Assembly (NCBI GenBank): GCA_023091735.1 | Contig: JALKBU010000198.1 | Location: 1 to 61,980 of the forward strand | Origin: Trichomonas tenax | Lineage: Eukaryota; Parabasalia; Trichomonadida; Trichomonadidae | Direction of reading: 5' to 3' | Length of the DNA stretch: 61,980 nt | In this document: in pieces, positions 27,750 through 37,000 of the stretch | Numbering within the stretch: position 1 is the first letter of the stretch | How the letters are laid out: every line of letters starts with the position of its first letter | The notes under the pieces: model-generated | Told to the model about the DNA's origin: nothing | Database searches by the model: none | What the model saw: the letters and a program-made list of their open reading frames with translations, nothing else | Made by a program: the position numbers and the translations under genes

Positions 27750-30700
27750 ATGAGCAGAAAGTCAGTTTCTTCTGCTTCAGAACTTTCAACGACAAACAAA
27801 CGCAGCATTTTAAAAACTGTCGGTGAAGGATCTGAAGAAGTAACGAAGAAAAGAACAAGCGATTTGGTAGATTCTACGATTATCGAGTTTCCTAAATCCC
27901 AAAATGATAATGTTACATCACAAACAAAGTATCTCGATTTGTCAAATCTCGTAAATAAGAAGATAAATGTTAAATCTTTTCCAAATAATTTAGTTGTTTT
28001 AAGATTGTCAGGAACAAAGCTTCCTCCACTCAAAGAATTTCCACAACTCAATTATCTTCGCACTTTATACCTCGATCATTGCGGAATTAAGACTTTAGAA
28101 GGAATGCCTATGTTTACAAAACTTCGATATTTTTATCTGAATGATAACTTGCTCGAAAATTACTTGGGAATGTCTTTTTATCCGGAATTATCATCACTTG
28201 ATCTCTCTAACAACCCTGGAAAATTTACTGCTGAGACAGCATTGCAAGCAACTGGTGCTCTTGGTCTATCGAGCTTCAATGACATAGCAATCACTCTCGC
28301 TAATGTCCGCGATGCTTTTCAGTCACCAATCATCGGTATTGCACTTCGCCACGGTCTCGATCCAGAAAATGCGAATGAAATGGAGGCTTTGAAGTATCTT
28401 TCCGAGGACATTTACGATGTTTATCAGGGCCTCGATGAGGCCTCTAAAGTTCCTTGTTTATCTTTGGAGAAGGATGAAGAAAATGATAAGATTTACACAG
28501 TTTTCCCAATTGCAATCACATCTGAGCCAGCCGACAAAGTAATCACAGCCCATGACATCAAGTGGTACATGAATTCATGCCCATTCCTTAACCCGAAGAA
28601 CGAGGAGTGGGAAGTTATTTCCACAGAGCAATCGAACAGAATCGAAGTGATAAACTTGTACGCACAGCATATTATCAAAGTAACATTCAAGGTCCATGGA
28701 TATGACAACACATACTCGATGTTCCTTCCTCAGGTTTTGGGATATGATAAGAGAAAGAGGCAACTTGTTCTTCCATTCCCAGTCAATCCAAGAGTCTGCG
28801 GAGAACCAAGAGAAGGAAGCCTTATATCTGTCCTCCCAATGCCAGTTCCATCAAGATCAAGCTGGTACGTTGAGAACGACTGCATTTTAGAAAACTCAGA
28901 ATCTATTCTTATCAACTACGATCAGGTTGGAAAAACAATCACTTGCGTTATTCAGCCATATTACACCGAACTTCCAGATGCAAGATTCAACGAGTTAACG
29001 ACGGAAACAGAGGAAGTTGTTCCTCTTCAGCCAACGATCACAGGAATTGCTTTCCCACCAACAATAGTTGAAGGCGAGCAAATCAAGTTCACACACCAGA
29101 TTATGCCAGACAGAGAAGGCGATTCAGAGATCACCATCGAGCGTGCAAAGACAGCATCCGGACAGTGGGAGCAGTGCACAACACTCAATCCTTCTTCGCT
29201 TGTTTACACACCAACAGGCGAAGATGTTGGATGCTTCCTGAGAATGGTTTACTTGCCAGTGTTGAACAACAACACAACTCTCGATGAACCATTGATTTTC
29301 TATGCTAAGGATCGAGTTATCCCAGCAATCCCATCATTCACGAACCAGCGCGTTGTTGGTGATTTCCTCGTTGGCAGGAGGGTTATCGCTATTGCTGATT
29401 ACCAGGGCGGCGAGAAAGGCGAATGCGCATATCAGTGGTATTCATCAAAGAAACCAGTTGAAGCAAAGAGCGATCTTGCAAAGGCCACGAAGATCAAGGG
29501 ACAAGGTGCAATGATTGAACTTGGTGAAGTCGAACTCAACAGATACATTGTTTGCGTCATGACGCCAATCAGAGAGGATGATGTTACTGGACAAGAAGTC
29601 ATTGCTTGCAGCCAAGAGCCGGTTGCTGAAGATGAAGAGCCACCCGCTGACTTGGAGCTTCCTAAAGAAGTTGTTGCTTTCAAGCCAATCAACATCGATG
29701 TCAATACAAGATGGTTTGTTTCATCAACAGAAGATGAAAACTCATTCGAAAGCGCAGGAACAGGCAGCACATTTACACCAAATGAAACGCACATCGGAAA
29801 GTTCTTGAGAATCGAATCAGAGCAAGGAACATATATCATTGGACAAGTTCTTCCAGCTGCGCAAGTTATTGTCCCATTCGACTTAGTTCTCAATGTTCCA
29901 GAAGACCAAATGGAAGATGGTGTTGTTTCAAAAGTTTACGATGGACAAACCGCTGAAATTCCAGAAGACATCGACACAGAAAACTGCGAAATCACATGGG
30001 TCAGAATGCAGAATGGAAAGATCATTGTTGTGGATGTCGAGACAACAACATACACATTCACAGAACAGGATGTTGGTTCAACAATCAAAGTCGGTCTTGT
30101 TCCAATTGTTGACAAAGTCCGTCAAGAGATCGTCTTCAGCCATGCAACACCAAAGGTTTCCAAGATGCAGCGCGCTCTGCCAAAGATCGTTGGCAAGAAG
30201 GCTCACAACAGCGAGTTATCACTCGAGACAGAGGTCTCTCCAATCTACGAGATGAGATGGTTCAGATCTAAGGACAAGACAAACTGGGAGCTCGTCATGA
30301 CATACACATGCTCTTCAATCGATAAGAACATGGAGCGTGAAATGTACAAATGCGTTGTCAACGGAAGCCAAGTTGCAGACAACCTTGACATCAGCAGCTG
30401 CGTTTACAAGACTGGTGACAAGGATGTTAACAACTACATCAAAGTTGAATTCGATGCTGGCGTTTTCACAAAGAACTCAGTCAAAAAGTCCGAAGAAACA
30501 TTCTCCGCTGTTACTAAGGACTTCATCAATCCAGCTTCCTTCGAGATCTATGTTGATGACATGCCAGAAACACTCACAGAGAGATCCCAGATAACATTGA
30601 AGACTCACGGTGTTACCAAGGATATGTCAAGGCCAAATGTCATCTGGCAGAGATTCTCTGTCAGCGATTCCAACGAAGATCAGTGGCAAGTCATCGCAGA

Positions 30701-32420
30701 AGGAATGAAGTACAAAGTCACAAGCAAGGATATTGGACAGCGCTTGAGAGCAGTTGCTGTCGCCGGACAGAAGCCAAAGGTTGGTGATGTAGTTTCTGAT
30801 GCTGAATCTGTTACAATCTCCGATAAGTTCATAGTTGAATTACCAGAAATTGTCGCCGCACCTCCGTCTGTAAGTGATGTCAATATCACACAAGACTCCA
30901 CAGGAAAGATCCTTGTTACAGCAGTCTATCATGGAGGAGTGCCAGGATTGCCAAAGGCATTATTTGCATCCACAGGATATGATGGCTTAACAGTTGAAGA
31001 AAAGAATATCGAAGACAACTTGATTGAAGTCCATGACAACAAGATAACAATCAGAGTTTCTCCATGGCCAAACCTCTTCAAGGGCAGCAACCAGCCAAGA
31101 GTCGATGCCGTCATCATCCCAACGAGAGAAGATGGCGTCAAGGGAACTCCAGTTTGGACACAGTCATCAGTTGTCATCCAGAAAGTTCCTGTTATCCAGA
31201 AGATTGCTGTCTTCAACAAAGACAAGGAATTCAAGGTTGGCACTACAATCAACGCCGAAGTCAAATTAGATGAAGGTGATTATACAGCCTACAGCAAGAC
31301 CTATGAGTGGACATTCACACGCCAGGCTACAGAGGAAGAAGTCAACCTGTTCGCTCAGAAGAAGTCTGAAAAGTCTGACAAGTCTGACAAGAAATCAAAG
31401 AAATCAAGAAAATCTCTTCTTGATGCTCCAGGTAAGGAGGAGAAGGAGTCCACAGAGAATGTGATCACTGATAAAGATGCCGGAGGTAAGGAATACAAGC
31501 TCGTTTACAACACAGAGACAAATGATATCAAGAAGGTCTATGAGAGAAGTGAAATGTCCGATTGCGTTCTCACCGAGTTCGAAAGCAAGTCATCTCTTAC
31601 ACTCAGAGTTTGGGCTGCTAACAGGATTGGTCATGAATCCGAATTATCCAAGCGCGTTAAGATCCCAGAGCTCGCTGAAAAGGATCTCGAGCCAAAGATC
31701 ACTGTTGTCATCCAACCAAAGGATCGCTCAGTCAAAGTCAAAGGAAAGAAAGTTGCAGAAACAGCCGATCCAAAACAATTATACACAGATGATGTTGTTC
31801 ACGCTGAATTCACCAATGTTTATGAAGATGATGTCACATGGGTTATCTGCGATGCAAACAAGGAGAATGAGACAGAAATCCAAACTTCACAAGAATTCAG
31901 ACCAAACGCGATGTATGTTGGAAAGCTTGTTTTCGCACGACTCGGTGAATTTCAGTCCGAGCCAATCGGCCCTGTTGTCGCCTGCACAGCTCTTGACACA
32001 GTTGCTAGAAGCTACAGGAAATCCGGTACTCTCAAGTTCAAGGGCACTGCTCCTGTTGGCAGTGGACAGTGGGATGTTTCATTCACTGCTCAAGGCATTG
32101 TAATGACAGGCAGAAACAAGGTCACAAAGAAGACTGCTTGGGATAGTGTCAATATTGTCATCCAAGAGAACAAGCGCCTCGAGATTGAGACAGGACCAGG
32201 CTCCAAATTCGTGATGATTCCTTCAATCGGCAAAGAATACAACACTGAAGAAACATGTGACTTAGTTTACTTGATTTACAGCAAATATAAAGCCACAAAA
32301 GAACAGGAACCAGCAGTTTCTCCATCGCATTCTAAGCGCGCAATCGAATCATCTGTATCTCCGCGCGCTTCAAGGAAGGGTTCAGAAGCAGGATCTGTTT
32401 CCCCTCGCATCAGGAAATAA
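27750..32420 (+). CDS. AIR9-like protein: LRR plus A9/Ig-like repeats
   Basis: The 1556-residue product opens with a Ser/Lys-rich segment (MSRKSVSSASELSTTNKRS). A short leucine-rich repeat domain follows at about 55-150 (YLRTLYLDHCGIKTLEGMP, LSSLDLSNNPGK). From about 180 to 1440 it is a chain of beta-sandwich repeats of about 90-100 residues. Typical cores are YQGGEKGECAYQWY, IELGEVELNRYIVCVMTP, TFTEQDVGSTIKV and TREDGVKGTPV, the pattern of the A9 domains in plant AIR9. A Lys/Ser-rich insertion (KSEKSDKSDKKSKKSRKS) lies near residue 1215. The C-terminal tail repeats SVSPR-type basic motifs. AIR9 in plants and its homologues in flagellated protists bind microtubules, so a cytoskeletal role is likely here; the basic termini are candidate binding parts. 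No signal peptide is present. Confidence 0.75.
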   Translation: MSRKSVSSASELSTTNKRSILKTVGEGSEEVTKKRTSDLVDSTIIEFPKSQNDNVTSQTKYLDLSNLVNKKINVKSFPNNLVVLRLSGTKLPPLKEFPQLNYLRTLYLDHCGIKTLEGMPMFTKLRYFYLNDNLLENYLGMSFYPELSSLDLSNNPGKFTAETALQATGALGLSSFNDIAITLANVRDAFQSPIIGIALRHGLDPENANEMEALKYLSEDIYDVYQGLDEASKVPCLSLEKDEENDKIYTVFPIAITSEPADKVITAHDIKWYMNSCPFLNPKNEEWEVISTEQSNRIEVINLYAQHIIKVTFKVHGYDNTYSMFLPQVLGYDKRKRQLVLPFPVNPRVCGEPREGSLISVLPMPVPSRSSWYVENDCILENSESILINYDQVGKTITCVIQPYYTELPDARFNELTTETEEVVPLQPTITGIAFPPTIVEGEQIKFTHQIMPDREGDSEITIERAKTASGQWEQCTTLNPSSLVYTPTGEDVGCFLRMVYLPVLNNNTTLDEPLIFYAKDRVIPAIPSFTNQRVVGDFLVGRRVIAIADYQGGEKGECAYQWYSSKKPVEAKSDLAKATKIKGQGAMIELGEVELNRYIVCVMTPIREDDVTGQEVIACSQEPVAEDEEPPADLELPKEVVAFKPINIDVNTRWFVSSTEDENSFESAGTGSTFTPNETHIGKFLRIESEQGTYIIGQVLPAAQVIVPFDLVLNVPEDQMEDGVVSKVYDGQTAEIPEDIDTENCEITWVRMQNGKIIVVDVETTTYTFTEQDVGSTIKVGLVPIVDKVRQEIVFSHATPKVSKMQRALPKIVGKKAHNSELSLETEVSPIYEMRWFRSKDKTNWELVMTYTCSSIDKNMEREMYKCVVNGSQVADNLDISSCVYKTGDKDVNNYIKVEFDAGVFTKNSVKKSEETFSAVTKDFINPASFEIYVDDMPETLTERSQITLKTHGVTKDMSRPNVIWQRFSVSDSNEDQWQVIAEGMKYKVTSKDIGQRLRAVAVAGQKPKVGDVVSDAESVTISDKFIVELPEIVAAPPSVSDVNITQDSTGKILVTAVYHGGVPGLPKALFASTGYDGLTVEEKNIEDNLIEVHDNKITIRVSPWPNLFKGSNQPRVDAVIIPTREDGVKGTPVWTQSSVVIQKVPVIQKIAVFNKDKEFKVGTTINAEVKLDEGDYTAYSKTYEWTFTRQATEEEVNLFAQKKSEKSDKSDKKSKKSRKSLLDAPGKEEKESTENVITDKDAGGKEYKLVYNTETNDIKKVYERSEMSDCVLTEFESKSSLTLRVWAANRIGHESELSKRVKIPELAEKDLEPKITVVIQPKDRSVKVKGKKVAETADPKQLYTDDVVHAEFTNVYEDDVTWVICDANKENETEIQTSQEFRPNAMYVGKLVFARLGEFQSEPIGPVVACTALDTVARSYRKSGTLKFKGTAPVGSGQWDVSFTAQGIVMTGRNKVTKKTAWDSVNIVIQENKRLEIETGPGSKFVMIPSIGKEYNTEETCDLVYLIYSKYKATKEQEPAVSPSHSKRAIESSVSPRASRKGSEAGSVSPRIRK

Positions 32421-32695
32421 TCTGATCTAAACATTTTGATTGATTTGACGAATTCATATATATTTACATTACAATTATACCATTGAAACTATATTTAGTG
32501 TGTCATATGATTTTTTTATATTTATAAAAATTAAATATATTTCCAATAATAGCTTAAAATTTGTCATTAAACATAGTGAGATTGCTTTGAAAATATGCTG
32601 GTTCTGTTGATAATGTATTACATCCTGATAGAAAGCAATTTTCAAAATAAAAAATAAATATATTTACAAAAAACAAAATAAAAAGTGATTAAAGA
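32421..32695. other. Convergent 3' spacer
   Basis: The AT-rich gap between the convergent AIR9-like and ankyrin genes holds only presumed 3' ends; no gene or repeat is seen. Confidence 0.4.
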
Positions 32696-33370
32696 TTAAA
32701 CTAAAGAAGAAATTTCACTGTCTGAAGAGTTCTTGATAAGATTCTTATAATAATCATCTAGTTTGAACTTTTCGAGAATATATTTTAGCACATCAACGTT
32801 TTTGTGCTCAATAGCAAAGTCAATACACGACTTTCTGTCATAGTTATTAACTTCATAACTAGCACCGTTATCAAGAAGAATGTTCGCAATATCATTGAGA
32901 TTGTTTTGAATTGTGTAATGGAGACAAGTTCCGCACTCGTTGGTCATGACATTGAGGTTAACACCGGATTTAATGATGTCTTGCACCATCTGAGCATTGT
33001 TTTTCTTGACTGCTTCGAATAAAATTTTCTGTTTATCCGTTTCTTTGGATGGAAATGAAACCGGAGATGTGTTGATATACCAAGATGTCGTTGATGAAGG
33101 TCCTTGACGCTCAAACGCATTAGCAACGAAAGAATTAACTAATTGTGGTGAGTTTCCATCAGAAATCGCGCTGTAAGAAGGCAAAACGTCAGGAATTTCG
33201 TCCTGTGGTATTTCAGCATTACTATTTATCGTAGCTTCGCGTGAATGAATTTGTCGATTATCGGGTTTGTCGTCTGGGTCAGCGGTGACTTTTGACTTGG
33301 AACAGGATGCGCAGAGAATTACGGCTAAAAGAATAGCGACAAATGAAAAGATGACAACAATTTCAATCAT
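32696..33370 (-). CDS. N-terminally membrane-anchored ankyrin protein
   Basis: The 224-residue product has a single hydrophobic helix at residues 3-22 (EIVVIFSFVAILLAVILCAS) followed by CSKSK. It is an anchor with no obvious cleavage site. A polar linker (about 25-110) contains DVLPSYSAI, reminiscent of a PY-type motif. About three ankyrin repeats occupy 113-215 (KQKILFEAVKKNNAQMVQDI, TCLHYTIQNNLNDIANILLD, CIDFAIEHKNVDVLKYILEK). The ankyrins would face the cytosol if the helix is a reverse anchor. The N-terminal DUF3447-like domain of the other ankyrin protein in this window is absent, so it belongs to a different subfamily. Function unknown. Confidence 0.75.
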   Translation of the reverse strand: MIEIVVIFSFVAILLAVILCASCSKSKVTADPDDKPDNRQIHSREATINSNAEIPQDEIPDVLPSYSAISDGNSPQLVNSFVANAFERQGPSSTTSWYINTSPVSFPSKETDKQKILFEAVKKNNAQMVQDIIKSGVNLNVMTNECGTCLHYTIQNNLNDIANILLDNGASYEVNNYDRKSCIDFAIEHKNVDVLKYILEKFKLDDYYKNLIKNSSDSEISSLV

Positions 33371-34057
33371 TGATAAAAAATAAAAATACGTTGGAGAAAA
33401 TTGTATGACAAATAGATAATTTACATGACAAAAATATTTTTATCTGAAATCAAGAATAGTAATTCCAGAATATTTTCCTATTCCGAATAGTCAACAAGCT
33501 ATTATTTAAATTATTATATACAATCAATCATTCGCATTTTATCATCATAATTATGATTGAAGTCTTTAGAAATTGTTGAACACGTTGCTGCGCATGGAGC
33601 AGATGTCAACATGAAAGGAATCAATCATCATTGAATTTAAGAACTCCCAGATATCATAAAATCTCTAGTAAAAGAATTTGTATACTCATATCGTTGAGAT
33701 ACTAATAGAAAACTGATATTTCAACTCATTGCATAAACGTATGAAAAATTCGAGCATATAAAGGGAAAATGGAATTGATTGAGGATTTTGATTACAAAGA
33801 TATATATACATCGGATTCAAATCAAAAGTCCTATTTATGAGACATTCAGCAACACGCAACTATAAATATATTGGATTATATGAATTATTCAATTTACGCT
33901 AACCATGAAAAGATATAAATATATCTACTGATACATCAAATGTACATCGAGTAAAACTTCATGACTTATCATTTCTTCTTTTCATGTATTCACAGACAAA
34001 AAGAGAATTTATCAATTGTATTGTTTATAAAACAGATTTTGTTAGTATAAAATTAAA
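33371..34057. other. Spacer with an ankyrin relic at 33560-33619
   Basis: On the plus strand 33560-33619 reads KSLEIVEHVAAHGADVNMKG, an unmistakable ankyrin repeat end. It is flanked by stops and frame changes, with possible further repeat text to about 33720. It is a dead fragment. Nothing else is supported in this stretch. Confidence 0.55.
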
Positions 34058-37000
34058 TTACTTTGATTTCTTCTTTTTCTTCGGTGAACTTGATGCCTTA
34101 GCTCTCGGTTCAACTTCTGGTTCTGATAAATCATTAAGTACCTTAACAAGTTTCTTATTTGGAGAGTCTTCTGAAATTTCGATTTGTCCTGGTGCAAATC
34201 CATTTTTGATGAGCTGAATGAGGAAGTCACTTGTTTCATCAGATTCCTGCGACAGGCAGAAATTGATGCAAGCAACTCCAAATGGTGTTCCACTTGCTTT
34301 TTCTTTAAGCAGTGATAAGATTTGGAATGACGATCTGTTAAATGCCTTCGGGAAATTGATAAATTCGCTTTTAACATTATCATTAAACATTTCTTCATCA
34401 ATAATAACTGAGTTTGCGAAAGCATCGAAGATATTCTCAGCAATTTCATCATTCTTCGCCTTCATGAGAATGCCAAGAATTTCAGGCAAATGTCGAGAAG
34501 TAACTTTAGGACTATTCAATGAAAGTTCCTTAAGTAACATTGAAAACTCCAATGTTCTAAGTTCATCTCTTTCACTCTCTATATATTCATGAACGCGCGG
34601 GATGAATAATGGGATAATGTATGTTGCTGTATCTTCTTCTAATATCTCTGGCTTTTGAAGTTCAGCATCGAAGATTGCTTCACTAAGATAATCACGAATC
34701 TCACGATTTTCTTTTCCGCAGAATGCAATTAAGCAGTTATAAGCAATTTCACGAGCTTCATCATTCATATTGAAGATTTGGTTCTCGAGTTCTGGAATAA
34801 CTAAACCATAAGGAATGTCTGGAATATCCTCATTTGCTTCCTTAGATTCTGAAGCGTGAATCATGCTCATTACAGATGATCTCAAACTTTCTGGAATGAA
34901 TTGCTCGACAGCTGCAATCATATCAGGATAATTCTCAGCTGTGAGAGTCAACAGCTCTTGGAATTTCTGGGAGTTTGCATTACGTTCAGAGAAAGTTCCA
35001 AGGAATGTTGAATCAAATATTTCTTCAAGTGCAGATATTGATTCATCACCTTTCTCTTTTGCGAATTCCTCAATTGTGTTCAATATAGTATCAAGGCAGT
35101 CTCCAATGTTCTTTGATGCGCTGACTGTCATTGGATCTCTCTTATCCGTGAGAGCAGCAATTGTTGTCCTTAAAACATGTGGGTTTAAGGCAGCTTTATG
35201 TGACTTGATAAACTCGCTGACGAATGCACACAATATATCATATGTTATCCAATTATCGATGGTGTTAAAGGACTCGATGATAGAGTTAAACATTTCCTCA
35301 CTATTCTCGACAAAGTGCAAAGCAACAGCTGCAAGTTTCATGAGACTTTCAACAGCACTGACATTGTTTGATGCCATTTGCGCAATATCGATACGCTCAA
35401 GCTCCTTCAAATAAAGCTCAGCACCTTCTTTGTCAACGAGAATTGAATTGCTGATCTTCTTGCACCATTCCTGGAATCTCGATGTCATTGAACCAATGTG
35501 GAAGAAGTAGTTTAAGAAGAATATCCTGTGATGCTTCTCTCCACGGAATTGCGTAAGGAGTAGATCAGAGAAAGACTCTGATGTGCAGATCTTCGATGGC
35601 CAGTAGTCGGAGTTTTCTCTATCAATAACTTCAGTAAGCTTTAGTGGAATTGTATCGCATTTGACTTGGAATCCCTCCTGGACATAGAACAGAAGCGTTG
35701 CTGTTCTGACACCATTTGTGAAGCGTGGATCCTGAATTCCGAAAGCGTACTTAGAAAATTCATTGATATCGAAGTTAGTGATCGTTTCATTGTCATTCAA
35801 GAACCAGTCGTTGCCAGAAGCCTTTATGATTGTCGAGAATTTACCATTCATTAGAACAGATCCATTATGAATAACTGCAGCAGCAAGATTATAATTGTTC
35901 ATGCTTCCATTTGGATGAGAGATGAATTTGGAAATCTGGAATTCATGGCATAACTTGGATTTCTTTGGATCACCCCTATCGAGAGAAATAACTAAAACTC
36001 TTGGCCACTGTCTGACTTCATTATTGTTAATAAAGGCGTTAAGGGAATCGATGATGTTGCTAAAGTTTTCTGTCTTCAATGTGATTGTTAAGCGAGACTG
36101 AAGAGCCTGCCTGGAAATATCGCATTTATCATTCTTACTGACAACTTTAGCTTCGAACAATCCTTTCAGATTTGCGCTCATTCCAAGTTGGTGATCTAAA
36201 TGTGCTATCAAGGAAATGAATAATGAATCAGGAAGTCTGTTAACGATGTTTCTGATGTAATTATCTGCAACTATTTTATCCAATGAAACCGCTCCGCTGC
36301 GAATATTTCTCGACAAACAAATCAACTCTCTGAAGGCCATAACGATTGGCGAGTCATTAGAAGCAGTGAATGTCGAATCAAGGAATAGAGTATTGAAACA
36401 AGGAAGACCGAATAATACTTGGAGGATTGATGGGAATGCAGAGAAATCTTGGACACCAGTGAATGTTGATAATGGCTGGAATGTGAAGTCATCAGTTAAG
36501 TTCTTGGCATTCGAGAAATCGGCCTTTTCTGATATCATTCTTAGCCTATCGAAGCAATCAAATGAAGCTAAGAACTTAATAGCGGCATTCCTGGATTCTT
36601 GTGTCTGGATGAATGGAGAATGCTTGTTTTGGCATGTAGGAGGAGAGAAAAGCATTTTATAGACAATCTCCATGTTTTCATCGGTCTTTGTGATTAAATC
36701 TAACATGCTGATTAATGTAACATCGACATCAGAGTTGTAGGATGTTTCGAATTGCTTAAGATCTCTAAAGAAAGAGTCGAAAACATATGAATCGATGTCA
36801 TTTCTAACGCGCTCCAATCCAAAAAATTCTCTTGTCTTGCTCCTATTTTCTTTCTGTGTTGCATAGCTGATCAATGATATCAAGCTGTCCTTTGGTGTCT
36901 CATAAGACATCATAGCTGCCACGCCTTGTCTCACTAAATCTCTTCCGCATGCTATAAGGCAGCATTGAAGGAAGTGGTGAGAAAAGATGATTCCATTCTT

